Both the position numbers and the translations under genes were made by a program. DNA of 64,000 nucleotides, taken from contig NZ_DS989904.1 in NCBI RefSeq assembly GCF_000155595.1, forward strand, positions 1,209,354 through 1,273,353, in the 5' to 3' direction. Positions within the stretch are counted from its first letter, which is position 1. Each line of letters opens with the position of its first letter. The notes under the pieces are model-generated. The model was given only the letters and a program-made list of their open reading frames with translations, searched no databases and was not told where the DNA came from. This DNA comes from Synechococcus sp. PCC 7335 (lineage in GTDB: Bacteria; Cyanobacteriota; Cyanobacteriia; Phormidesmidales; Phormidesmidaceae). Of the stretch, positions 20,456-29,391 are shown in pieces.

Positions 20456-21427
20456 ATGCGCATACTGGCCATAGTCCCTGGTGGCATCAGTGATCAGCTT
20501 TTGTTTTTTCCAGCTTTAGAAGATATTAAGCGGGTTTACCCAAATGCTGAGATTGGTGTTGTCGCCGAGCCCAAGGCATCTCCCGCCTACCGAGTCTCAA
20601 AAATTGTCGATACCATCATCCCGTTTTCGTTCTCGGCTGCTAATAGTCCCTCCGATTGGGCTAATCTGCTAGGCAATGTGCGTGATAGAGAATATGAAGT
20701 GGTGCTCACGACCGACCTGAGCTGGTCGATGGGCCTATTGCTCTGGCTTAGCGGCGTGCCAACTAGGGTAACGCTCGAAGGCACAAGCGCCCCTTACTTC
20801 TACACCAGGGTCCTGCCAGATAGTGCCCAATCCTCTCACTATCAAGCGGATCGCTATCATAATCTGCTATCGGCTATCGGCATTGAAGGACCTACGCCAG
20901 CACTATCGGTGAATGTGCCAGAAGCAGATCTAGCTTGGGCAAAGGAACTGCGCGATCGCCTTGGCCTCAAAGATGGCTATGTCTTGATGTATCCAGGTCC
21001 AGACACCGGTAGTGCTGAGGCAGGTGCGCGCTTCCCAGTGCCTAGCTGGCAGGCTGTGATTAAAGATTTTCGAGAAAAGCAGCCCCAGATGCCAATCGTA
21101 CTCCTTCAAACAGAAGGCAGTATTCCACAAATCAATGCGCTAAGAGTCGGCGACGACAAACTAATTGTGGCCAACGCTGAGAATCTAGGTCAGGCCGCCG
21201 CCGTTATTGCGGGCGCAGATCTGCTGCTGACCCCTGATAGCTATGTTATGCAGCTATCAACTGCCCTTAAAGTGTTTACGTTAGCGTTGTTTGGTAAGAA
21301 CAAGCCGGCGGAAATGCTGCCGGCAGCCAAAGGCGAAGAAACCCGTTTCTTAGGAATTGCTTCGAAAACAAATCTAATTGCTGATATCCCACCTGAGACA
21401 GTATTAGAAAAGGTCTGGGGAGGATAA
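20456..21427 (+). CDS. Glycosyltransferase family 9 protein
   Basis: The 323-aa protein of the ADP-heptose:LPS heptosyltransferase-like GT9 family has MRILAIVPGGISDQLLFFPAL at the N-terminus (the GGIGD-type nucleotide-sugar loop, here GGISD). The C-terminal Rossmann half contains LMYPGPDTGS and ADLLLTPDSYVMQLSTAL (the usual late D-S-G-x-MH region is diverged). It probably adds a sugar to an envelope glycan; donor and acceptor are unknown. It is divergent from ispD and followed by a conserved hypothetical gene in the same direction. Confidence 0.82.
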   Translation: MRILAIVPGGISDQLLFFPALEDIKRVYPNAEIGVVAEPKASPAYRVSKIVDTIIPFSFSAANSPSDWANLLGNVRDREYEVVLTTDLSWSMGLLLWLSGVPTRVTLEGTSAPYFYTRVLPDSAQSSHYQADRYHNLLSAIGIEGPTPALSVNVPEADLAWAKELRDRLGLKDGYVLMYPGPDTGSAEAGARFPVPSWQAVIKDFREKQPQMPIVLLQTEGSIPQINALRVGDDKLIVANAENLGQAAAVIAGADLLLTPDSYVMQLSTALKVFTLALFGKNKPAEMLPAAKGEETRFLGIASKTNLIADIPPETVLEKVWGG

Positions 21428-21558
21428 CCTTTCCTCTAGGCTACTCTGTATGGTTCCTGGTTGTGATGTTTTGTTCGGTCATCGTAGGCCAGCGCCGTAC
21501 CAGTGCCGTAATATTGCGGTAGAGACCACTTGTTAAATCTAACCCCTTGATTAAAGCC

Positions 21559-22179
21559 ATGGACCGTATCCAAGAACAGGCATCAGAGTTGTGGGAGCTT
21601 ATCTTTAAAGATGAAACTGCTGAAACCTATCAGGCAGCCCTAAACTTAACAGGCAAAATTCTGACTGATACGGCCCGCCTTCTTTGGTTGATTATTTGCT
21701 CTGTTTTTGTCTTTGGTGCCTGGTTTAGCGATGCTTCTGTAAAGGCGGGCAACAACATCAGGCTCTGGCTAGATCGGCAAACGAATAGCGATACGACGAC
21801 TGAAGCATCGAAGCCGCTGAGTGAGACTAGTAAAGACGTGCTTGACAAGAGTCGTACAGCTATCGTCAAGCTAGTGAATAAGGCCCGAGAAGAGCTAGGC
21901 CTAGAAGCAGAGCCCTTGCCGACACCTACGAAGAAAGCGGATGCTCTAGCCATTCCCGCTAAGACCGCCGTCCCCTCCGCTGCTCCAAAGGTCTCATCTG
22001 AGACAACCTCGCCAGTAGCCTCTCAGCCAGAATCCCAGACAGCATCGCCTCAAACGACCACCCCTCCAACTACAAAGGTAAGCGACAGCTCCTCTGAAGA
22101 TTTAACGGACGATATGGTTGAAGAGGTGGTAGAAGACGACACGGCAGAGAGCTGGCCACCGCAGGCTACCGACGACTAG
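21559..22179 (+). CDS. Conserved membrane-anchored protein with Pro/Thr/Ser-rich tail
   Basis: The protein of about 206 aa has one hydrophobic segment (about 35-52, LLWLIICSVFVFGAWF), a short amphipathic region, and a long low-complexity tail from about residue 105 rich in Pro, Thr, Ser and Ala that ends in an acidic patch (DDMVEEVVEDDTAE). No domain is recognised. The start is either the ATG at 21559 or an in-frame TTG four codons earlier; neither has a strong ribosome site. It may be an operon partner of the GT9 gene, from which it is separated by about 130 bp. Confidence 0.6.
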   Translation: MDRIQEQASELWELIFKDETAETYQAALNLTGKILTDTARLLWLIICSVFVFGAWFSDASVKAGNNIRLWLDRQTNSDTTTEASKPLSETSKDVLDKSRTAIVKLVNKAREELGLEAEPLPTPTKKADALAIPAKTAVPSAAPKVSSETTSPVASQPESQTASPQTTTPPTTKVSDSSSEDLTDDMVEEVVEDDTAESWPPQATDD

Positions 22180-22197
22180 AGCACCGACGACTAGAGC
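22168..22197. repeat. 15-bp perfect tandem duplication across a stop codon
   Basis: ACCGACGACTAGAGC is present twice in direct succession. The TAG of the preceding gene lies inside the first copy, so the second copy is a duplicate of the gene's last codons placed after the stop. Confidence 0.95.
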
Positions 22198-22207
22198 GTC
22201 GCTGCCG

Positions 22208-23797
22208 CTAACTGCCACTGCCTAGCAGGAACAGACCAATCATAGTGATGCTATTCCAGGTGCTATGTAGCAGAATTGAAGACATCAAATTTCGCGACTT
22301 AGCGTACACGAATCCTAAGATAGCGCCTAGTACTGTCAGCGGTAAAACTTCTGAAAAACTTAGGTGTGCCGTCGCAAAAATCAAGCTGCTCAGCCCGATC
22401 GCTGTCCAGGTTGACATATAGCGAGTGAGCGAGGGAAGTAAAAACCCTCGAAATAAAATCTCTTCAAAAATAGGAGCGGCGATCGCAGCTGTAAACAAAA
22501 ACATTCCTAGCGCCACCGGATCGCGCTCTTCTAGCACCAGCTGAAGGATCGGATTGTTCCCTCCTTGCCCTTGCCAAATCTGCTGATTCAAGGCTGAGAC
22601 ACCTAGCATCAGAGGCAGCGCTACAAGGTAACCGCCCCCTCCCCACAGCGGCCACCGACCAGCCAGCTCAAAGCGAAACCATGCTTTAGAAAGTGGTAAA
22701 TATTGCCTGATAGCCCAGTACAATACGCCTAGCGTGCTTGCCGCCATCAATAGGTAGAACACCAGAGAGTACAGCGCTTTCCCTCGGCTGTTTAATCCTA
22801 AGATAGTGGCCGCTGCAGCTAAGCCTGAATCAGTTAGACTAGCAGTCTGTAAACTGCCTGATTGAGTAAGCAGCAACCCTACTTGCAAGACTAAAGGTAG
22901 CGCCAGCTGGCCGATAAATAAGAAGCCGCCGACAATAACTAGCCAAACCACTTCCCAATTCCAAGGCACTTCCCAAGGAGTCTGCGTAATCGCCAAGATA
23001 GATTCCTTCCCTCTGAGTATCCGCTGAGCGACTAGCGCAATCAATAGTCCAACACCTAGCAGACCCCCTAAAGAAGGCAGCAGGCTAATCACGCTAAGTC
23101 GGATTAGTGTACTCTCTGCGGTGTCGGCCTGTGTCGTTTCAACTTGCGCGAGTAATTCGCTTTGACCTGTTGTCTCATACAGCCTGGCAAGCGCCGACTC
23201 TCGATACCAGCCCCTAAGATTATTGTTAATCACATCTGCTGTTTCGGGGTGAGTAATTGGCGGATCTTTCCAAAGATCGGCAAGTACTGTAGCAGTGACT
23301 GTTGGCGCTGATAAAACTTTGCGAGTGTCTTTCGTACCCTTTTGAGATAGCTTCTTCCAAGTAGAAACAGCCTCTGCTACATCCCCTGTCTGCGCTTCTA
23401 TCATCCCTAAGCGCAGATCGATTTGGTCAATTAAAGCCTCTTGCGACCTGGCAGTAGCCATCAGCTTTTGAGTGCGTTCAATATCTGGCCCCGGTGAGCT
23501 CTCAAGCTGCTGCTGCAAACGGGCAAGGCCGGTAGCCGCTTCTTTGCGTACCTCTTTGTATTGTTCAGTAGCCGATTCTAGGGCGTCTTCTCCAAAGACA
23601 GCTTGGCGAAACTGTTGAACTTCAGCCTCCGGCAAGCCGCTGCCGCTCCATTCGCTAGCTTGAACTAATAGGTCAGTTTGATAGAGCTGAAGCTGATTGC
23701 CAACCTGCGGTTCACCAAGACTGCTAAAAAGTGAATTCCCCATCACCCACGCCACGAGCAGTGTCAAAACAGAGAGAACAATTCGCTTAGGGGTCAT
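22208..23797 (-). CDS. CPBP-family intramembrane metalloprotease
   Basis: The 529-aa membrane protein has an N-terminal helical extracytoplasmic region of about 230 aa. It is followed by seven to eight membrane segments ending in a CPBP (CAAX protease/Abi-like) domain: EEILFRGFLLP (motif 1, Glu-Glu and Arg), FATAHLSF (His), and HSTWNS (motif 4 with His/Asn). Family members cleave prenylated or membrane proteins, or act without proteolysis. The N-terminal region, Gln/Glu-rich with coiled-coil character (about 60-130), is the type seen in cyanobacterial homologues. Likely monocistronic. Confidence 0.85.
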   Translation of the reverse strand: MTPKRIVLSVLTLLVAWVMGNSLFSSLGEPQVGNQLQLYQTDLLVQASEWSGSGLPEAEVQQFRQAVFGEDALESATEQYKEVRKEAATGLARLQQQLESSPGPDIERTQKLMATARSQEALIDQIDLRLGMIEAQTGDVAEAVSTWKKLSQKGTKDTRKVLSAPTVTATVLADLWKDPPITHPETADVINNNLRGWYRESALARLYETTGQSELLAQVETTQADTAESTLIRLSVISLLPSLGGLLGVGLLIALVAQRILRGKESILAITQTPWEVPWNWEVVWLVIVGGFLFIGQLALPLVLQVGLLLTQSGSLQTASLTDSGLAAAATILGLNSRGKALYSLVFYLLMAASTLGVLYWAIRQYLPLSKAWFRFELAGRWPLWGGGGYLVALPLMLGVSALNQQIWQGQGGNNPILQLVLEERDPVALGMFLFTAAIAAPIFEEILFRGFLLPSLTRYMSTWTAIGLSSLIFATAHLSFSEVLPLTVLGAILGFVYAKSRNLMSSILLHSTWNSITMIGLFLLGSGS

Positions 23798-24008
23798 GCT
23801 AGTGATAGTGGATGAAAAACTTATTATCGCACTTTGCTTCGTCGCGTGTTCCGCAGAAAATAACTGTCGCGCTCTAATTACAACTAATTACAACAAGTGA
23901 GCACAACAAGTGGAATCGTCTTGCGTCCCTAGTCTTGCTAAACTTACAAGATCTCGCTAATTCAGCGTCGGATTTTCTTCACAAACGGTATCCTTACGTT
24001 CTTTCTTT

Positions 24009-24689
24009 ATGACTAGCTCAAATGCTTCTGATCAAACACAGCTCGACCAGACGGCTACCCAGTTAGATGAAGAAGCAACGCAGACAGGATTAAGTGAAGC
24101 CCAGTACAAGCGCAAAATGAAACGGCGCAAAGAGGTTCAGCAGGAGCGATTAGCCAGTCGTAGCGCAGAGAAAGGACTGATTGTTGTCAATACGGGGAAC
24201 GGCAAAGGCAAGACGACGGCGGCGTTAGGCATGGTGCTGCGATCGCTTGGTCATGGGTTTAAAGTGGCGATTGTTCAGTTCATTAAGGGTGGCTGGGAGC
24301 CAGCAGAAAAAGCGGCCCTGAGCCATTGGCCAGATCAGCTGGCGTTTCATGCGATGGGTGAGGGCTTTACCTGGGAGACGCAAGATCGCGATCGCGATAT
24401 CCAAACCGCTCAAGCCGCTTGGGAGAAGGCGCTGGCATACATTCGCGACCCAGACTACCGTACCGTATTGCTCGATGAAGTCAACATCGCTCTGAAGCTA
24501 GGATATTTATCCATCGATCAAGTATTAGCGGGCATAGAGGAAAAGCCCGAGATGAATCACCTCATCTTGACGGGTAGAGGCGCACCGGCTGAACTGATTG
24601 AGCGCGCCGATCTAGTCACGGAAATGACTTTGATCAAGCACCCTTTCAAAGAGCAAGGGATAAAGGCGCAAGCGGGCATTGAATTCTAG
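24009..24689 (+). CDS. cobO: Cob(I)yrinic acid a,c-diamide adenosyltransferase
   Basis: The 226-aa ATP:corrinoid adenosyltransferase of the CobO/BtuR type attaches the upper adenosyl ligand in adenosylcobalamin synthesis. The P-loop is GNGKGKTT (about 63-70), followed by VQFIKGGW, the Walker-B-like VLLDEVN and LTGRGAP. An N-terminal region of about 55 residues is polar and charged (KRKMKRRKEVQQERL) and probably disordered. I saw no cobalamin riboswitch in the 210-bp upstream spacer. Confidence 0.95.
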   Translation: MTSSNASDQTQLDQTATQLDEEATQTGLSEAQYKRKMKRRKEVQQERLASRSAEKGLIVVNTGNGKGKTTAALGMVLRSLGHGFKVAIVQFIKGGWEPAEKAALSHWPDQLAFHAMGEGFTWETQDRDRDIQTAQAAWEKALAYIRDPDYRTVLLDEVNIALKLGYLSIDQVLAGIEEKPEMNHLILTGRGAPAELIERADLVTEMTLIKHPFKEQGIKAQAGIEF

Positions 24690-24803
24690 TACGGCTATTG
24701 CCCTTTCACTTGAGATAGCGGCCTGCGGAGTGAATTGGCCTAGCATCAGTAAAACTTAGTCCCTCGTGAGGCATTATGTGAAAGATAAAAATGCTAATCC
24801 TTA

Positions 24804-25760
24804 ATGCTAAAAATTACTCGTCTTTCAAAGCAGTTCGGTGAGCGACAGGTGCTGACCGAACTCTCGCTAAGCCTACAGCCTGGAGAAATATATGGATTGT
24901 TAGGTCCAAACGGGGCGGGTAAAACAACTGCACTGAACCTGCTATGCGGCCTACTACAGCCAGATAGCGGGGAGATTATGGTTCAAGGCCGGCCAGTTGA
25001 TCGCTCAACTAAACGAGTGATAGGGGTGATGCCTCAACAAAATCTGCTCTATCAGAGTCTAACCTGCGCAGAGAATCTAGCTTTTATTGCTCGCATTTAC
25101 GGCCTAAACAAAAAAGAAACATCGCGCAGAGTGCAGATATGTTTAGAATCTGTGAACTTATCAGCGCGTTCTAATAGCGTGGTCGGTAACCTGAGTGGTG
25201 GTATGCAGCGGCGACTAAGCCTAGCAGCGGCAATTGTTCATCAGCCAAAGCTGGTAGTGCTTGACGAACCCTCTACCGGGTTGGACATCGAGGCAAGATA
25301 CGAAGTCTGGGAGTTGATTCGCTCGCTAAAGCAGCAGGGAGTGACAGTGCTGCTGACAACACACTTGCTCGATGAGGTAGAGCGGCTATGCGATCGCATT
25401 GGCATTATCAAACAGGGCAGACTGCTTGCAGAAGGGACGCTTGAGCATCTACGCGAGCAAATCCCTGCTAAAGAAGTGGTAGTGATTGATACCGATGATG
25501 AGGTCGGTGTGATTGCCCGCGCCCAGTCTTACGGATTTACGCTTCGGCGCTATGGTAGAGATTTAGCCTTTTGGGTGCCAGAACTTCTAGAGCTCCCACA
25601 GCTGCTACAGCGCTTTTCCGGGTTGCCTATCAACTCAATTTCTCGTCGCGCCGTAGGGTTGGACCATATCTATCTAGAAGTCACTCAAAATCAATCCCAC
25701 CACACGATTGGGCGTGAAGAAGAAATCCCGTCGCTAAAAGTAGCCTCTGCGGCTGTTTGA
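24804..25760 (+). CDS. ABC transporter ATP-binding protein (DrrA/CcmA type)
   Basis: The 318-aa ATPase has Walker A GPNGAGKTT (34-42), the Q-loop in MPQQNLLY, signature LSGGMQ (130-135), Walker B LVVLDEP (150-156), the D-loop, and the H-switch in TTHLLDE. A C-terminal extension of about 90 residues is typical of DrrA-like drug/lipid exporters. No permease gene is adjacent. An ABC-2 permease lies about 34 kb away in this window and could be its partner, but nothing in the sequence proves that pairing. Confidence 0.92.
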   Translation: MLKITRLSKQFGERQVLTELSLSLQPGEIYGLLGPNGAGKTTALNLLCGLLQPDSGEIMVQGRPVDRSTKRVIGVMPQQNLLYQSLTCAENLAFIARIYGLNKKETSRRVQICLESVNLSARSNSVVGNLSGGMQRRLSLAAAIVHQPKLVVLDEPSTGLDIEARYEVWELIRSLKQQGVTVLLTTHLLDEVERLCDRIGIIKQGRLLAEGTLEHLREQIPAKEVVVIDTDDEVGVIARAQSYGFTLRRYGRDLAFWVPELLELPQLLQRFSGLPINSISRRAVGLDHIYLEVTQNQSHHTIGREEEIPSLKVASAAV

Positions 25761-25947
25761 GTCTCTAAGCGTATCGCTTTCATAGAGCTTGCTTAGGATA
25801 TATTTGAAGATTGCAATTGGAGATGTCAACCCTACCTGCAAGCCTGCAACTCTACTGCGTAGATGCTCCAATGCATCAGGCCATCTGCTATACCTTGTGT
25901 ATGGTTGTTTTGCACAACGTTATCTGGTTCTAGCATAGGTTTGTGCC

Positions 25948-26163
25948 ATGGTGAAGCTTTTGGTCGTGGTCATTTCGACAGTTTTGGTCATCTCGATTGC
26001 CATCCTTTCCGTTCAAAATGCTACCTTGATCCAGCTAACCTTTCTAAATGGTCAGAGCGTTCCTCTGCCCATTGGCATCTGGATTTCCTTGGCGCTAGGC
26101 GTCGGCATGCTAGGCAGCGCTCTACTGCTGAGTCTCTTGAGTAGAAAGAAATCAAGACCATAG
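25948..26163 (+). CDS. LapA-domain (DUF1049) small membrane protein
   Basis: The 71-aa protein has two hydrophobic segments (about 2-22 and 40-63) joined by SVQNATLIQLTFLNGQSV, the Q-N-x3-V/I-x-L-x-F-L signature of the LapA/DUF1049 family. In other bacteria LapA (YciS) works with LapB to control LPS synthesis; in cyanobacteria the role is not established. The protein ends in a short basic tail (SRKKSRP). The ATG start has no strong ribosome site. Confidence 0.82.
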   Translation: MVKLLVVVISTVLVISIAILSVQNATLIQLTFLNGQSVPLPIGIWISLALGVGMLGSALLLSLLSRKKSRP

Positions 26164-26374
26164 CGTTTGTCACTTTTCAGTATAAGGACGCTCAGCTGTG
26201 AGACGGCTTTTTGCTGCAAGCTATGCGAAGCAGCGGTAGGAACCCGCATCGCTTTGTGGCTTTAGGAAACGCTTACCAAGCCAAAAGGCTAAATGATTCA
26301 CCTTCCTTGTAGGCATAGCCTTCTCTATAAGAGCGCATCGGAGGACCGCTATCTTTTGTAAGCAGGGCGGATAG

Positions 26375-27613
26375 TTAGTTTTCTAGCTGGGCGATCGCGG
26401 TGCTCTGATAGTAATGGTTCAAAATTTGCTCATAGTCCCAGCCCTTTTCAGCTAGAGTGCGGGCGCCCCACTGACTCATGCCGACACCGTGGCCGTAACC
26501 TGAGCCAGTAACGGTAATCATTTCTGTATCTTCGTTCAAGTCAATGTCAAACCGAGTACTGCGCAGCTTTAGTGCAGAGCGAACATCTCGGCCTCGCAAG
26601 GTTCTAGTACCGTCCTCTCCTGCGAAGGTAATAGATGCGACTCGCCCACTTGGTGTTAGTTGAGCAGTGCCAATAGTATGGATCTGACCAATGTCGCCAA
26701 TCTTATGACTAAACTCAGTTAGGGTATAGGTTTCTTGCCAACTGTAGACAGGTGAGCCTTGATCGAAGTCTTGAACACTGCGTAGATAAGGTACGTCGCT
26801 ACTCCACACGTCTGCAGCATTCTCGGTGCCGCCGCCCGAGGACGAATGAAAGATGGCTTCGATAACGGTGCCATTGTAGGTCACTACCTCCCGGGCCGTG
26901 CTATCGACAGCGTTAATGGTGTTGGGATGCTCTTGTTCTATTCCCTTGTATACCTGGTAAGTAGTGGTTGCATTGAGGTCGTAGAGGGGATGTTTAGAGC
27001 GCGATTGCTTGTACAAAGCGTAAGATCTAGCGGCTACTGCCTGAGACTGTAACGCAGCTTGTGGCCAGCTTGTCGGCATTTCACTACCTACTACGCTATA
27101 CAGATAATCTTCCAACTCTACATAGTTAATAGCGAGTAGTTTGCCGCCTTCTTGAGCTACCCGCACTCGGCCGCGGTACCAACTGCCGTTGATCCAAACG
27201 AACCCGTCGTTAGCAGGCTCTAGCCAAAACGCATCCGACTCAGATAAGACTGTGCCATCGTTAACTAAATCGATGTCGGAAGTATCAGATTCCATGCTGA
27301 CACCTTGCAACTGAGGAAGCTGATAGATTGCCTCGCCGCTGCCGTTACGGATAACCGCTGTCGTAGAACTACCAATAGTAACGGTGTCCTGGTCTTGCCC
27401 AATCGCTACTCTTAGCTCGACTGCGGCCTGCGCCGGTAGCACAAGCACCAGCCACAGGAGCATCCCACCCCACCACCGCAAGCTCCATCGCAGCGCTGAT
27501 CCATGCTGCCGCCTAGAACCAGTCCCGTCAACTGCCTGATCGTTGCTCCCCAATGTCTGGTTGACCAGACCGAAAAGCCAGTTTTTAGCGAAAGAATTAG
27601 AGTTGGCAGACAT
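26375..27613 (-). CDS. SpoIID/LytB-domain secreted protein
   Basis: The 412-aa protein has a cytoplasmic N-terminus and a signal or anchor helix (about 47-63, GMLLWLVLVLPAQA). A SpoIID/LytB domain (about 150-405) contains LEDYLYSVVGSEMPTSWP, ALQSQAVAARSYALYK, a GGGTENAADVW loop and the C-terminal GYGHGVGMSQWGA. SpoIID proteins are lytic enzymes or amidase activators that remodel peptidoglycan. The unusually long pre-anchor region suggests a type II membrane protein facing the periplasm. Start ATG; monocistronic. Confidence 0.88.
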   Translation of the reverse strand: MSANSNSFAKNWLFGLVNQTLGSNDQAVDGTGSRRQHGSALRWSLRWWGGMLLWLVLVLPAQAAVELRVAIGQDQDTVTIGSSTTAVIRNGSGEAIYQLPQLQGVSMESDTSDIDLVNDGTVLSESDAFWLEPANDGFVWINGSWYRGRVRVAQEGGKLLAINYVELEDYLYSVVGSEMPTSWPQAALQSQAVAARSYALYKQSRSKHPLYDLNATTTYQVYKGIEQEHPNTINAVDSTAREVVTYNGTVIEAIFHSSSGGGTENAADVWSSDVPYLRSVQDFDQGSPVYSWQETYTLTEFSHKIGDIGQIHTIGTAQLTPSGRVASITFAGEDGTRTLRGRDVRSALKLRSTRFDIDLNEDTEMITVTGSGYGHGVGMSQWGARTLAEKGWDYEQILNHYYQSTAIAQLEN

Positions 27614-27865
27614 GATTAAGCAAGGTTAGGGAGGTAAAGACACGCGTAGCGCTTGGACGAATGATTTAACGTATCAAATTTTGCTGAGCTTACGCTTCAA
27701 CATTCCCTTAGCATCTTAGAGATTCCAATTGTCTCGAACAAGATTAGTGGCAGTTTTTGGGTTGGCTACTGTCGGAAGGCTATAGGTTTCTCTAGTGCGG
27801 CCTGTCTAAATTGAGAGTTTAGTGGATCAGCACGGATGATCCTAGTGGCGCTTAGTGGGTTTAGC

Positions 27866-28222
27866 TCAATCGGTAGCCTCTGACGATTGAGCGTCTGGCT
27901 TGAAAATTAGCTGAATACCTAGTGCCGTTAGGCCTAATGCTGCTACCCCAAAGACGCCTGCTCCCAAAGCTGCTATGCCAGTTACCAGTGTCCGAACCGC
28001 AGCCGAGATGTTCACTGCCACCGGATTGTCTGAAACAATTGGCTTGCTAGCAAAGGTTGCGGCAATCGAAATCGTCAGCCGATAGGCCAGTAGAGAAAGC
28101 GTGGCTGCCATCAGCGCTCCTGTAAAGCAGCGGAGCGGTGTTGCTGGCTTTTGACCACTTTCAAGATCTGAATCTTCAATGTCTGAAGCGTTAGTCGGAG
28201 TAGGCGAATTGGACTCTTCCAT
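27866..28222 (-). CDS. DUF3082-family membrane protein
   Basis: The 118-aa protein has a polar acidic N-terminus and two to three hydrophobic segments (about 34-57 and 70-105, the latter very Ala/Gly-rich). It fits the cyanobacterial DUF3082 family, whose function is unknown. The ATG lies inside a 13-bp tandem duplication (TTCCATCAGTTG twice), so the second copy upstream offers no competing in-frame start with a ribosome site. Confidence 0.7.
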   Translation of the reverse strand: MEESNSPTPTNASDIEDSDLESGQKPATPLRCFTGALMAATLSLLAYRLTISIAATFASKPIVSDNPVAVNISAAVRTLVTGIAALGAGVFGVAALGLTALGIQLIFKPDAQSSEATD

Positions 28223-28242
28223 CAGTTGATTCCATCAGTTGG
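28217..28242. repeat. 13-bp tandem duplication over a start codon
   Basis: TTCCATCAGTTGA is followed by TTCCATCAGTTGG. The first copy covers the ATG of the DUF3082 gene on the minus strand. Confidence 0.85.
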
Positions 28243-28459
28243 CAGCTATGGGTTTCGGCAGCGCTAATCACCTGTTTAGTACTCGTTACCTGTCTCGAGT
28301 GCGGTGTGTCTACCCAATCTCTAAAATACCGTGAGTGTGAAACGCTTGCCTCGCTCCTATTGAGATAGGATTTTCCCGCTGAGCGATCGCACACGCTAAG
28401 ATAAGGTGCTAGCAAGCCCAGTCACCCATGACTTCCCTCAGGGCTATCTCTAATAAGGA

Positions 28460-29380
28460 ATGGTTTGGCCTGTGCCTGCGAGAACTGGACGGAAAACAAG
28501 CGCTAACCCTGCGCCTAGAAATGACCCTAGGGCCGGTCCTAAAGTCGGTAAAAGAGCGCGAAAAAGATTTGGTCAGCACTGGCTGTGTAGCGATCAGGTG
28601 CTCAACCAGATTGTGAGGGCGGGCGAGTTGGCTGAAGGCGACCTGGTGCTAGAGATTGGTCCTGGCCAGGGCGTACTGACCCAAAGGTTGTTAGACACCT
28701 CTGCAAAGGTGCTCGCGGTGGAAATCGATCGAGATCTGTGTTTGCAGCTTAGCGATCAGTTTATTGCAGACATGGCGTCTGGGCAGTTTCGGCTGATTGA
28801 GTCTGACTTTTTAGAGCTGAACTTTGACCAGGCGCTGCTTGATTTTGAGCTAGATCGACCCAACAAAGTAGTTGCGAATATTCCTTACTACATCACCGCG
28901 CCTATTTTAGAGAAGCTGTTAGGGACAATGCGATCGCCCAACCCTTTCCCCTTCAGCAATATTGTCCTCTTAGTCCAAAAGGAAATCAGCGATCGCCTCT
29001 GCGCTCAACCCGGTACTAGAGCTAACGGCGCACTCACTATCCGAGTCCAGTATCTAGCTGAGTGCGAAGAGATCTGCTTAGTTCCGCCTAGCGCCTTTAA
29101 GCCTACTCCTAAAGTAGACTCCGCTGTTGTTCGACTTCGGCCTCGACCCTTTCTTACCCCCGCTGAAGATCCCATCTTCCTCAGTCAGCTGGTCAAACTT
29201 GGGTTTTCTCAAAAGCGTAAGATGCTACGTAACAACTTACAGAGCATTGTTGATCGCGATACGTTAAGTGCGCTTCTAGAAAGCCTTTCTCTCAATCCTC
29301 AAACTAGAGCAGAAGGTCTAGGCGTTGGTGAGTGGGTCGCCTTGAGCAATGCTGTTGGAAAATTAAAGTCAGAAGTATAG
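28460..29380 (+). CDS. rsmA: 16S rRNA (adenine1518/1519-N6)-dimethyltransferase
   Basis: KsgA/RsmA dimethylates two adenines in the 3'-terminal 16S helix during 30S maturation. The SAM-binding LEIGPGQGVLTQ (about 64-75) and catalytic NIPYYITAP (about 140-148) are present. At 306 aa it is longer than usual because of a basic N-terminal extension of about 35 residues before the conserved KRFGQHWL. A GTG four codons in, or a later non-canonical start, cannot be excluded. It is followed after 11 bp by ispE, forming a two-gene operon that many cyanobacteria share. Confidence 0.95.
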   Translation: MVWPVPARTGRKTSANPAPRNDPRAGPKVGKRARKRFGQHWLCSDQVLNQIVRAGELAEGDLVLEIGPGQGVLTQRLLDTSAKVLAVEIDRDLCLQLSDQFIADMASGQFRLIESDFLELNFDQALLDFELDRPNKVVANIPYYITAPILEKLLGTMRSPNPFPFSNIVLLVQKEISDRLCAQPGTRANGALTIRVQYLAECEEICLVPPSAFKPTPKVDSAVVRLRPRPFLTPAEDPIFLSQLVKLGFSQKRKMLRNNLQSIVDRDTLSALLESLSLNPQTRAEGLGVGEWVALSNAVGKLKSEV

Positions 29381-29391
29381 ACCCGCCCTCG

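Noticed and set aside
23798-24008. Possible cobalamin riboswitch before cobO
   Set aside because: No B12-box or characteristic kissing-loop sequence was visible.
25863-26144. 93-codon frame overlapping the LapA-like gene
   Set aside because: Different frame, Cys/His-rich unconserved translation, and overlaps a recognised family.
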